Positions 12,590-23,602 of a stretch of 64,000 nucleotides of DNA are shown piece by piece. Source of the stretch: Panopea generosa (Eukaryota; Mollusca; Bivalvia; Adapedonta; Hiatellidae); assembly GCA_029582155.1 (NCBI GenBank), contig CM055902.1, forward strand, positions 15,202,086-15,266,085, given 5' to 3'. The stretch's first letter is position 1, and the number at the start of each line of letters is the position of its first letter. The notes beneath the pieces are model-generated. The model searched no databases. It was not told the origin of the DNA and saw only the letters and a program-made list of their open reading frames with translations. The position numbers were made by a program, and so were the translations under genes.

Positions 12590-12735
12590 TTGTGAATAGT
12601 CACTGACCCCGTATTGCAAAAGAATATCTGTTTAAATATGCCAAAATACTTCGTGCCAAGGTTAGACCAATATAGATTTGCCGCTTAAAGTTTAACATAT
12701 TTTGTGAGTCACATGATTTTATTTTTATTATTATT
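12590..12735 (+). repeat. Dispersed repeat, copy 1
   Basis: Starts CACTGACCCCGTATTGC and includes ATATGCCAAAATA, AGGTTAGA and CATATTTTGTGA. The same order of words occurs at 13735-13930 and partly at 41840-41985 and 1000-1080. Confidence 0.65.
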
Positions 12736-12924
12736 GATCCTTTATACAGGTTTACACGTTGTAAAAATAGTTCTAATGCCGATGCAAAGGTCGTCAAGAA
12801 GTATTTAGGTGATAATTTTGTTTCTTTTATTTTGCTGAGTAAACTTTGCATTTTGAGTACATTTATATCTCATCGATTGAGGAATGTGCAACCCAAATTC
12901 GGAGTCAACACTCGCCAATTGACA

Positions 12925-13130
12925 CAAAGTGTGGAGCGCGTGGTCCAGTGATAGAGCACCGAACCCATGATCGGAGGGTCGTGGGTTCGATTCCCGCCAC
13001 GGATATGTGTGGTGCTCTTGAGCAAAACACCTTTTCCGCATATACTTAGTACTGGTTCTAACCAGGGAGACTTCGAGCGTGAGTGTTGTAAGAACTTGTT
13101 TCACAATCGAAGTAAAATAAACTAATTGAC
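12925..13130 (+). repeat. tRNA-derived SINE, family A
   Basis: The tRNA-like head GCGCGTGGTCCAGTGATAGAG ... GTCGTGGGTTCGATTCCCGCC supplies A and B boxes. The body runs through GAGCAAAACACCTTTTCCGCATAT and ACTGGTTCTAACCAGG to TTTCACAATCGAAGTAAAATAAA. A second copy lies inverted at 36865-37055 and a rearranged one at 54325-54645. It is not a functional tRNA gene because the acceptor strands do not pair. Confidence 0.85.
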
Positions 13131-13734
13131 ACATCAGTATACTCCACCAATTTAAATATCCTGGCCGACTCGAACCGTATATAACGTGTTCTTCTACAGT
13201 CGCTGTTGTAGACGTTGCAATGAAGACATTGCAGATGTCACTGTAATCACATTGGATAGCAACGGCTGATCTTCACCATACGTCACTGGCCACTTCCTCT
13301 TTCTGTTTTACTGTATTCGACTCAATACAGATGTGTGCCCTTTTGACACAATAAACCATCTGTATCATTTATCCAGGTATAAAGTTATATATACACCGGT
13401 GGATGGGAGATCGTTGACACCATTGTTTTGGTGTAAATCGTTTAATTTGTGCAATTGTAACGTTCGTTGACTTCTGCTTCAAACGAACTAACGGTAAACA
13501 ACATAACTACCGCCTAACAGCCATTTTAAAGATTTATTTACTAGACAGCTCTTCCCATTTAAAGGTCATATATATAACTGTTCACACATCAAGCAAAATC
13601 TAACAAAATCTCGGTATGCCACGAACAACCGAAGCCATACGACTTCAAAACATACTGATTAAAGAAGATAAACAAATAAAATTTTTGCCGGCATGTAATT
13701 TCTTACTACATTACCTTAATTCAGATTGTAATGC
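13131..13734. other. Intergenic DNA, nothing recognised
   Basis: No frame, repeat or RNA gene could be supported. Confidence 0.45.
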
Positions 13735-13930
13735 CTATATATACTCACTGACCCCGTATTGCTAAAAGGATATATGATTAGATATGCCAAAATAATATAT
13801 TGAAAAGGGATTTCCTAACTTGGTCTTGGTGCCTAGGTTAGATTATAATATATTTCCCGCTTGAAATTGCAACATATTTTGTGACGTATTAAATACGTCT
13901 CATGATTTCATTTGATGTGATTTTTTTTTA
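13735..13930 (+). repeat. Dispersed repeat, copy 2
   Basis: Matches 12590-12735: CACTGACCCCGTATTGC, GATATGCCAAAATAATAT, TAGGTTAGA, CATATTTTGTGA, CATGATTTCAT. It also matches 41880-41985, including AAAGGGATTTCCTA. Confidence 0.7.
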
Positions 13931-14389
13931 ACACGTAATAAAGATTGTTTATTTCAGAAAAAGTCCGAATTACGACGCGAATGTAGTTAATCAGTATTGA
14001 GAACTTTCTTTTTATAGAATGGGAAGCTTACCACTCTAATTTAAATATCGATTTTGTTTCGTTTAGATGGAGTTGACATACTAAACCATATTAATGATAA
14101 TGAGATGCTTTTATCCAATTTTAAAATAAGTATAATTTTTTAGACATTATTAGTGTTTTTCCTGATGTACTCCCTTTATATGCACACAATGGTTGATGTT
14201 TACATTATCATTTATCTCTACATACACTGGTAAATAATACGGGCCCGCTCTAGATGTGCAATCATAATATCACTTATCTCTGACTTGAGCGTTGGTATAG
14301 CGATGTGTTATGTTTGCTTGCAAGTAGAGTAGGTGTAGATTTTCAGCAAGGTTTCAATAGCTGGTGGTGGTTGTAAACTTAGATTGTGC

Positions 14390-14487
14390 AATATACACTA
14401 TCTTATGGGACTTATCATATTTGGCCTGTTAGAGTGATCACCGATTTTACTTCCGTTTTTTATCAGGAAATTTAAATGAATGTGTGC

Positions 14488-14547
<60 letters not shown>

Positions 14548-15200
14548 GGAGAGAGAGAGAGAGAGAAAGACGATGATCCTAGTATCCTACTCTGCCTATA
14601 TTCTACTAACAGCTTTGTAAAGGAAGACATGACTCTGATATCTTCCTTTACAAAGCCGTTTGTATAACCTGTAACATATTGATAATGGCCGTCGTCCGTC
14701 CGAGAACTAAGTTTGATACCGTGTTACAAAACCGTTGTAATTATCACGGCACTAGCGTGTACGTCATAAGCTCATCTGTGCCAAAGTTAAATTTTCACTA
14801 AACTTGGTACATGAAGCTCCCTCAAGTTTGTTCAAATTATGTAGCTGGGCAGTCAAATTCGATTCCGCCGTAGTGACATCCATTTGTTTAAATAAAAATA
14901 TTAAATATTTTTCTCCGAAACTACAAAGCTTAAAGTGTCGATATTTTGCATGCAATAATTGTCTCTCAGATTGTTCAAATAAAAGACTAAGGTTCATTGC
15001 GGCCCATTAAGGAATTAAATATTTACATAGGAATACAATGGGATAACAGAAAATTCTTTGTTTCTTATCTATTTAATGACATTTCGAAAATCTTCTTCCC
15101 AAGAATTGAGTATACAAATTTGTCCATATATTGTATAAATGATCCATCCGTCCGTTCATCCATCCGAAAAATTGTTTCCGATCAGTAACATTCACGAATG
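14390..15200 (+). repeat. Repeat segment paralogous to 23375-24430
   Basis: Shared landmarks in the same order: TTGGCCTGTTAGAGTGATC at about 14420 (CCCATTAGAGTGATCGCC at 23400); a microsatellite; GGATCCTAGTATCCTACTC; CTCTGATATCTTC; TATAACCTGTAACAT; then GGCCCATTAAGGAATTAAATATTTACATAGG at about 15001 (24236 in the other copy) and CCGTCCGTTCATCCATCC. The microsatellite is (GA)n here and (GT)n in the other copy. Between 14700 and 14990 lies a segment with ACATGAAGCTCCCTCAAGTTTGTTCAAA that also recurs at 41105. Confidence 0.8.
14490..14568 (+). repeat. (GA)n microsatellite
   Basis: About 24 AG units, a short G run, then a further GA block. It creates a meaningless poly-Arg-Glu frame. Confidence 0.98.
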
Positions 15201-15780
15201 GCCAAATATGGCCCTGTCTCAGAATTAAATGAAACTGGTACACCATATTACCCATTGTTTGCAGTAAATAAAATGAAAAATATTTAATTGATTTAAACAT
15301 TTATTTTATTGCCATGGCAACTATTTGTAAATTAAATGACTTTATAATAATTTCTATATATACGCAATATTTATAGAATTAAACGTGTTTAATGTATAAT
15401 TACTAGGATTTGTAAACCATAAGGTGATTGTCAATATACTCGACATACAAAATAATGTTTAATGTATAAATGACTCATTTTTTAATAATAACCCATTTTT
15501 AATGTTTGGTGGCATAGTTGTTGTTATAATCATTTGACTAAGTGACTTACTAAAGATGATTATACATGTAGTTACATAAATGTGTCTTATAAGAATGCAT
15601 ATATCACGCTATGTTTCATTTAGTTTTCTATCACTTGTTAAAGGGTCTACTCCGCCACAAAACCCTCCTCAGAGTCACAACTTTCAACAGTCTGTGGAAC
15701 ACCAAAAGCATCCTCCAAATAATAATCTCAATCTCTGATTCCATATTTCTCATTTGGACATTCATGTATGGACAGTCCCT
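15201..15780. other. Intergenic DNA with a short inverted match to 19.7 kb
   Basis: CATTCACGAATGGCCAAATATGGCC at about 15190 reappears as its reverse complement at about 19725-19750. No gene is seen otherwise. The 3' part (15630-15780) is probably the decayed end of the adjacent transposase. Confidence 0.4.
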
Positions 15781-15789
15781 AGTACCAGA

Positions 15790-17727
15790 GAATGTCGGCT
15801 ATGTGTGAGCATACACCAACTGTCCTTGCACTGGCCTACACTTACAGTATCAAGCCTGTATATCGGTAACTGTTGCCGTGTACTGTATCCATACAAGATA
15901 TGTCTTGGCTGATACATGTCTGCTCTGAAGCCGGACACGAATTAGATTTTCTGACTCCTTGTGAATCTGAATGTGGCAGTTACTTCCAACATATTCTTGT
16001 ATATAGCTCGAACTCAACTTTAGTTGATATGTCTCAAGAGTTATTGAGCGTAGTTTGGTTTCATCAAGTTTAGGAAAGTTGATACTACAGTTCTCAACTG
16101 ACACTCACATGGTAGATCTTCTTTCCATGTTATTACATTCAACATAATCCTGTAATGGATTGCTTCCGTTTGACAGATCTAATGCAACACCTTCGCAGCA
16201 AGAGCTTTATCATCTTCACTATCTTTGATTGGTCTGAAATTTTCATTTGATATTGCAAACAATACGCAAATGGTCTCCGATAAAAAGGCCTTGGTTGGTT
16301 AATAGAATATGATCCAAGTACTTCCATCTTTTGATCCTAGAATTGAGTGCTTCTACTACCAATCGTACCTATAAATAAATATGGACAATCATAATAGCAT
16401 ACCAATGTGAGCACATCAATTTAGGGTATCATATAGTTGTGTAAAATAACGTTTGTGTATTAAATATATAAGTACACATGTATACTGTTTATATATTTAT
16501 ATATAAATATAAAGTATTTATGTATAATGATATGTATCCATTGGTAGAACATTGGTATATAACGCCGTCAGACGTAGATGTAATGCATATGATATGCATG
16601 TAGAATGCTTACCTTCGTTACCAGTCTGCTAGTATTACCATCCTCGGTCGACATCCGACGTTGACCACGTACCATAAATGCGGGCATTATAGTCTGTATA
16701 CCGAGATCTTCTAAGAGTTGGATTGAATCCCTAAAACCTCCGTCAAAATGAATATATCGCTTGGCTTAACCCAACCTTTGATTTGTTCTTCGTTGTTGTT
16801 TATTATATGCTTTAAAATGGAAGCATCATTATTTTTGGTATCAGCAAAGTATGGTCCTTAAACAGTTAGAAAAAAGCCAGTAGTAGTGACTATCACTATT
16901 GGTTTGTCAAGTGATTGTCCTTTATGTACATTAGGATCGCCTTTGGAAGTGGAAGTTGTTACTTTTATTAATGTAAATATAAGTACCTTCTAGAACTAAT
17001 ATTACTTAATCTTCACTTTCACTATACAGAGATTTTGCCTGGGTCCTTCATGAGATACGTGTGTGTGAATCCAAAGTATGTAGGAACAAAGTCATGCATC
17101 AGTGCTTTTCTTGGTGTATGTACTGCTCTCCTGATACTTGACTTGGACGTTAAGAAAAGTATCGAAAGTAATTAATTTGACATGTCGGATTTCTTTTTAA
17201 GCAGAAAGATTTCTAGTGTTGTCAATGAACATCTAGAAGGTGTACTCCGAATGATAGATTTCACTTGTCGAAAAAGGTCTAGAATTTGGTCCCTGGTCAG
17301 TCCTGTGATATGTCAAAATGTACAGGGCAACATCTACTTTCAGCTGCAATTAAAATATTTTGCTTCAAAAATACATCTAAACGAATGGTATGAGAAACAA
17401 CCATTAATTTGGGTCCAGACCATTAGCAGATAAAACAGTAGGTGTGGGTTTTTGGAGCACCTTTAATCTTAAGATTGACTTACGATGGACTGAAACATTG
17501 TGTTTTATCTTCACCATTAGATACTTGTACTTGGTCATGATGCTTTGTTTTGCAGGCGTGTCTTCTCTGTAAGCAGGTTGGCTACATTTATCACATATCC
17601 AGTCTTTGCCTGTTGTTTCTAGAAGTAATTTTTCCCTAAAGTATTTACCGGTAGTTAAATGTTTATTGACTTGGCGCGACTGATGTATTTTCAGTCGCTT
17701 CGCACACAATACACAGCTAGCAGGCAT
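15790..17727 (-). pseudogene. Decayed DDE transposase (DDE_Tnp_4-like) with C-terminal SWIM finger
   Basis: On the minus strand from ATG 17727 the N terminus carries two CxxC pairs (CVLC near the start, ICDKC later), probably a zinc-binding domain. A DDE catalytic core follows: FVPTYFGFTHTYLMKDPGK at about 17090-17030, a GTYIYINKSNNFHFQRR block at about 16990-16930, HFDGGFRDSIQLLEDLGIQ at about 16755-16690, and RLVVEALNSRIKRWKYLDH at about 16370-16300. After that come a helical region (LRSITLETYQLKLSSSYIQ), IRVRLQSRHVSAKTYLVW at about 15940-15890, and a YCKC SWIM-like half at about 15835. ACGAAG|GTAAGC at about 16612 and TTATAG|GTACGATTG at about 16373 would splice the DDE segments in frame. 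Stops and frameshifts (for example after AKVLH and before YCKC) make this a pseudogene. The DDE_Tnp_4 (PIF/Harbinger-like) assignment is from memory of the family. Confidence 0.75.
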
Positions 17728-18010
17728 TCTGAAAAGTATGCCAGCGATTTAGGTAATTAATTCCTGTGCGTAGAATTGACAAATAGTACATTATATTAAT
17801 GGTGGATCTACTCTTTAAAGACACCGGCGTAAACTGACCCCTTTCCGCCCTAAACTGAAAGTCTGGATCTGCCCCTGTATATGATACTATATTAATCATT
17901 CTCTAAAATATAAATAATGTACAGTGGACATCTCATTAGAGAGAACCTGAAAATGTTATAATTATAATTTCAAAGAGTATTGCATTAATTTTTGGTTACA
18001 ATTTTAAAAA
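17728..18010 (-). other. Short spacer with repeat-like fragment
   Basis: On the minus strand, GGGGCAGATCCAGACTTTCAG at about 17875-17855 resembles ends of dispersed repeats. No gene is supported. Confidence 0.3.
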
Positions 18011-18013
18011 ATG

Positions 18014-18090
18014 CTGTCAAGTAGGATTGAACTCGCGTTCTCGCGATTAAAAGACCAACGCGCTAACCACTATACCACGGAGAACGTTGA
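18014..18090 (-). repeat. tRNA-like relic
   Basis: On the minus strand: TCTCCGTGGTATAGTGGTTAGCGCG (A-box-like), an anticodon-loop-like TCTTTTAAT, and GCGAGTTCAATCC (B-box-like). The acceptor stem does not pair, so it is a tRNA pseudogene or SINE head and not a working tRNA. Confidence 0.7.
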
Positions 18091-19720
18091 AACAATTTCG
18101 TTTAAGTTAATACTTAAATGTAACAGTTCAAATGTATTTTACTTGCACTTGTCTTTTTTGTACTTTCATTTTTTAAAAAAAAAACAGCTTAAAATACTCT
18201 CCCAATTATCTGATAAACAACTTGTTCAATAAAGATATATATATAGATCTATTTATATGTCTATTCAGCATGATATTATAAACAGGCTACTGTTTACTGA
18301 ATGCAGTATCGCTATTTCCGTCTGCAGGCACGGTTGATCTGCTGAAAGGCTTTGCATATATAGATATATAGATATCGAGATCTAAAATGTTTTTCAGTCC
18401 ACACTTTTATACATACTGGTTAAACCATGTCATGTTTAAATATAACTTGTCTTCAGAAAAATCTTCACAATCGTAATACGCCTATAACGCTACACTTTGT
18501 TCTGTTCAGATCATCACAGTCGCTGTTCTTTAAAATAATAGCCAACGGCCATAGTCAAATAATTCCATGGCAAGAAATAACAAAGTAAAAAACATCAGAG
18601 AGATTTAGTAATCGTACCTTTACTTAGCCTGTAGGTGTAACCCCATCTTTGATTTTTGTTCTTTATTCTATAGTAAATAATAAAAGTTTGAAGGCTTGTC
18701 ATTCATAGAAAATCCCAAATGAAAGAAGTGAAACCTACATTTTACTGTTTGTCAACCTCTGCACTATCAAAATATGATGAGAAAAGTAGGGGTCATGTGT
18801 CATATAAGAGATTTTTTTTTCTGCTCAGTATGTGCACTGGTTACAAAGTGAAAGTAGACTTAAGAAATCATGTATTCATACCCCAATTTCCAAGCATCAT
18901 TTTTTTTTTCTAAATTCACAATTCAAACATGACACTGCTATCAAAATGTTCAAAATACATCAATAATGCCATTCAAATAAAAAAATGAGCATTAAAATAA
19001 GGAAAATGCATTTTTAAAAAAGAAGAAATGGGGATTATTTATAACCGCCATCATGCGACTACCCCACGGAAGCACTTCCTTTTTGCAATGGTGGTACTAT
19101 GCCTGTAAATGCATCTCGGTTTGACTGTTGTTGTTATGATTCGACTTCGTTTACTCCCGCATCATTAGATAAGGCATATATTTCGAATATGTTTAGTACG
19201 CGGATACGCTCGAGTGGTATGTCGAATGTCTGTATCTTTTGGTTAAACGATCGCAGGGCAAAATATGTATTTTTTAGAATAAAAACTTACCAATTACAAA
19301 CAAAACATATTTTAAGTTGTTGTATGACACAGCAAGACGTGACAATTGCAGGTCAGGTCATCAACTAGTATCTACTAGCGTATTTGGGAAATTTTCATGT
19401 TTTAAAACATTTTTTTAATAGTGAAGGCATGCATGCGACACCTCAAAATTACCAGTGGTGATTCATTTTAACATAGAAAAACACATGTTAAATTTTCAAT
19501 ATGTCGCATAAGTGTCTTCATATTAAATTATAAAATTTATTTCCTGAAATATGATGAAAATGCAAAATACACTCGACCATACTCTCTTTAGTGATGCTTT
19601 ATTCACAGAATGACGTTTATTTAGATTACAAACCATATACAGTATAAAAGATAAATGTTAATTACAATCAATATTACGAAAGCTGAAAAGAAAATAAAGA
19701 TTTTATTTTTTTTAAAAAAA
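18091..19720. other. AT-rich intergenic DNA, nothing recognised
   Basis: Frames at 18719-18913 and 19099-19368 lack any recognisable domain, and the flanking sequence is repeat-like. ACGAAAGCTGAAAAGAAAATA at 19677-19697 recurs at 21007-21028, on the far side of the minisatellite. Confidence 0.45.
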
Positions 19721-19811
19721 GCAAGGCCATATTTGGTCATTCGTGAACCTTGCCCTTTATTCTAAAGGAAAGGCAATGAAACATTGAAAGTTATAATTTT
19801 GGGGCCTTAAA

Positions 19812-21008
19812 CTTAACCTGACATACAGTAGCCAGTCTACGTATCTTAGCTGTGACTCCTGTAACCTGCATACAGTAATCAGTCTACGTATCTTGGCTGT
19901 GACTCATGTAACCTGACATACAATAGCTAGTCTACGTATCTTGACTGTGACGCCTGTAACCCGACATACAGTAGCCAGTCTACTTATCTTGGCTGTGTCT
20001 CCTGTAACCTGCATACAATAGCCAGTCTACGTATCATGGCTGCGACTCCTCTAACCTGCATACAGTAATCAGTCTACGTATCTTGGCTGTGACTCATGTA
20101 ACCTGACATACAGTGGCTAGTCTACGTATCTTGACTGTGACGCCTGTAACCCGACATACAGTAGTCAGTCTACTTATCTTGGCTGTGTCTCCTGTAACCT
20201 GCATACAGTAGCCAGTCTACGTATCATGGCTGCGACTCCTCTAACCTGCATACAGTAGCCAGTCTATGTATTTTGGTTGTGACTCATGTAACCTGCATAC
20301 AGTAGCCGATCTACGTATATTGGCTGTGACTCCTGTAACCTGACATGCAGTAGCCAGTCTATATATCTTGGCTGTGACTCCAATAACCTGCATACAGTAA
20401 CCAAACTACTTATTATGGCTGTGACTCATGTAGCCTGACATGCAGTAGCCAGTCTACATATTCTTGGCTGTGACTCCTGTAACTTGCATACAGTAGCCAG
20501 TCTACGTATCTTGGCTGTGACTTATGTAACCTGACATACAGTAGCCAGTCTACGTATCTTGGCTGTGACTTATGTAACCTGACATACAGTAACCAGTCTA
20601 CGTATCTTAGCTGTGACTCCTGTAGCCTGACATAAAGTAGCCAGTCTACGTATCTTGGTTGTGACTTATGTAACCTGCATACAGTAGTCAGTCTACGTAT
20701 CTTGGCTGTGACACATGTAACCTGCATGCAGTAGCCAGTCTACGTATGTTGGCTGTGACTCCTGTAACCTGACACACAGTGGCCAGTCTACGTATCTTGG
20801 CTGGGACTCCTGTAACCTGACATACAGTGGCCAGTCTACGTTTCTTGGCTGTGACTCATGTAACCTGCATACAGTAGCCGGTCTACGTATATATTGGCTG
20901 CGACTCCTGTAAACTGACATACAGTGGCCAGTCTACGTTTCTTGGCTGTGACGCACGTAACCTGACATACAGTAGCCAGTCTACGTATATCGGCTGTGAC
21001 TAATGTAA
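19812..21008 (+). repeat. 48-bp minisatellite, about 25 units
   Basis: The unit contains CAGTAGCCAGTCTACGTATC then TTGGCTGTGACTCCTGTAACC. Lengths vary from 46 to 49 by loss or gain of GA in CTGACATAC/CTGCATAC. There are no spacers. Because 48 is a multiple of 3, the minus strand shows false frames with a 16-residue repeat (YVDWLLYVRLHESQPR). A single unit of the same sequence sits at the equivalent place of the paralogous copy (about 25020-25070). Confidence 0.95.
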
Positions 21009-21960
21009 CGAAAGCTGAAAAGAAAATAACTATTTTTATAACTATGTTTAGTTTGAATCAAAAACTATTATTTCTGTTTGATGTGCTTTTATACACTGTA
21101 AAATGATTCATTCACGTGGCACCATAAAGTATACCTATTTTAATAAAGAAGAGGAAAAATTATATAATTTAATTAAAGATGGAGATATACACGTATATAC
21201 TGTTGGTGGTTAAAAAAGGATAATAGAAGGAATCATTGAAAAGTTTGGTATTAAAGTCTTGCATGATTTGTAGTTTGTATTTAACTATTATAACTTGAAT
21301 ACAGACATGTGAGCTACATCATGACAGTTTATTTACAAATATTGGCCACATGACAAATATTGACTAGTTTGTTCCTCCCCAAAACTTCAAATTTCTCTGT
21401 AACTGATTGTCTGTTGAAAAGCAATAAGTAATAAATTATTGTAGATTTTATTCTGAACTTTTCAGGAACTGTGAGTAATATTATGACTATGTTGCATGAC
21501 AAATTACAAATTTTTGAATCCATGAATTTATTATAGATTTGAAAATTATTCTCCCAGATCTGAATGTGTTTTGAAAAATGATGGAAAACACTCCCACCGC
21601 CATTACCTACTTTTTATACCCAGGTTGGGTCTTTAAGTTGGGCATAAAATAATATGTCATGCATGCATTTTTCTTTTAGCACGTTTTTTTTAATTCTAAA
21701 GTTTATTTTGGATTTAGGAATACTTAGATAACAACATATAGTTTGAAAAAATGGCAATATTTAGACCGGGAATTCATTAGAAGTTCATGTGACATTATTG
21801 GACTTGTGTCAGAGTTATATTTAATGTAAATCAAATTATTTTACATGCCGCGTTTCATTCACTACTAAAAGTACATGTTTAGACAATTGTGATGAGCTTG
21901 ATCAATTGGAATATTACTAGTTTTCAATATTAATTAATACCTATTGCAATTTATTCTATG
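21009..21960 (+). repeat. Right part of the repeat paralogous to 25080-25235, plus plain intergenic DNA
   Basis: About 21630-21785 (GGCATAAAATAATATG, GCATGCAT, TTTTAGCACGTTTTT, ACATATAGTTTGAA, TGGCAATATT, GACCGGGAATTCA) matches 25100-25225 in order. The rest shows no gene. Confidence 0.7.
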
Positions 21961-22500
21961 CAAAATACTTAATTGAACTATTTAGCTGACATTTATAGAC
22001 GTAGGTATTGATATAAAGTTTGAGATGGATTGGAGTGTGTGTGCTTATAGGGTTGACATGACAGATGTGATGATATATCATACATCATACTCTAATATAA
22101 CACCATCGTTAGCATTAAACAAATAATGTTGCCACCTCAAAAGAGGAAGAGACACAGTAAGGGGTATTGAATCGTATTGTTCATATCTGCCCACGGTAAT
22201 TCCCCAGTGCTATTAATAGACTTTAATCGATACACGTCGCTTAGTCAGTCAGATAAAACAGTGCTACGTGTACGTTTAAGAAGGCTGTTGTAACGTTCGA
22301 TGACTATGTGTAGCGTCAGTGAGTGTGTAAAGTGCTATGGGCACGTTTGTGCGGATTAAGAATTTGTCCGGAAACATATGTGTGAGTATATCATGTAAAC
22401 GCAACATGGAAATCACATCAAAGACGAACGATTGCATATGGGTTGACGTTCAAAATGGTGTCTTAAAAATATTTGAAAATGTTAAATATATTTTGTAGTA
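21960..22500 (+). promoter_or_regulatory. Promoter-like segment paralogous to 7040-8250; possible first non-coding exon
   Basis: High similarity to the 8-kb copy over about 300 bases, including CCCCAGTGCTAT, GATAAAACAG, GAGTGTGTAAAGTGCTATG and GCACGTTTGTGCGGATTAAG. The TATAAATA of the other copy reads TATTAATA here. A GTGAGT donor-like word follows at about 22382. It lies 3.3 kb upstream of the SAMD9-like gene in the same orientation, so it could hold the transcription start and first exon; that link is inference. It could equally be a dispersed repeat. Confidence 0.35.
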
Positions 22501-23374
22501 AAAATACTTCGTGCACCGTGAATATATATTTAAGTTGTTATTTAAAAAAAAAGACAAAAAAACATGCACTTTTCATTACGTATTTTCAGAAAAGGTGTTC
22601 ATTTGTGCAGTAGTCAAAATTGTACCGCTCGATTTTATTACTCGTACCCTAATGTACGAACATATATCGAACACGTTAGGATATTTCATGCTATATACAT
22701 TTTAATATAATAAAACAACACTTAACTCATGCGATACTTAATGTTATTATCAGTATTGATATAACTGTTTCTAGTGATACAAAACTTGCGAATGACTGCA
22801 TTGTGTTGCATTTTTAGGTTTAATATAACAGAGGTTATCAAAGGTCATATTACAACTTCACATGATCTTTAGGGTTAAACACATATTTCTGTTTCCTATA
22901 AAGGAAAACGAGATTCCCATTTCTCTTGATTTACATTATCGACTTACTCCTAGCTTCTATACCCTTATTTGAAGCGTTAAACACAGTATTTGTGTGACAT
23001 GACTTGGTGGTTCATATTTTAAATATACTTTATACAAACAATGGTTGTGAGTATCATTATTACGACCTCTCTTTAGTTGTGCAACGTGTATAAAGAAGAA
23101 TGCCTTTGTATAAAGTAACGTTAACAATGCCTTTGTTTCAAGTTACGTTCACCAAATTCTCTCTACAGAGTGTAACTCCTGTTGATTTCCACATATCACT
23201 AATATTTATATGAATAAGTTAAACCTTTCAGGTGTTCGCAGATGTATAACTAATAATAAGTCATAAATGCCAATATAATCTTTGCAATTATTAAAAATCA
23301 TTTCAAATCTGTATAACGTACATGAATTTTGATAAAATGAAGTAGGACTAATATACCGATGGTTTAATACTGTC
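22501..23374. other. Intergenic DNA, nothing recognised
   Basis: A 64-codon frame (22511-22705) has no recognisable similarity. Confidence 0.4.
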
Positions 23375-23454
23375 ATAAGATGACATTAATTATATTTGGC
23401 CCATTAGAGTGATCGCCCACCGATTCTGCTTCTGTGTTTTCAGACAATTTAACT

Positions 23455-23498
<44 letters not shown>

Positions 23499-23547
23499 GT
23501 TGTGCGTGCATGTGTGCGTGCGTGCGTTATGTGTGCGTGTGAGTGTG

Positions 23548-23602
<55 letters not shown>

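Noticed and set aside
12945-13005. tRNA gene calls at several places (4050, 12950, 18050, 29720, 35030, 37030, 40400, 54410, 59030)
   Set aside because: A- and B-box-like sequences are present, but acceptor stems do not pair and each continues into a shared SINE body or tail, so these are SINE heads or relics.
20413-20920. Frames of 104 and 75 codons with 16-residue repeats
   Set aside because: Readings of the 48-bp minisatellite.
19812-21008. CRISPR-like array
   Set aside because: Units are directly adjacent with no variable spacers, and the genome is eukaryotic.
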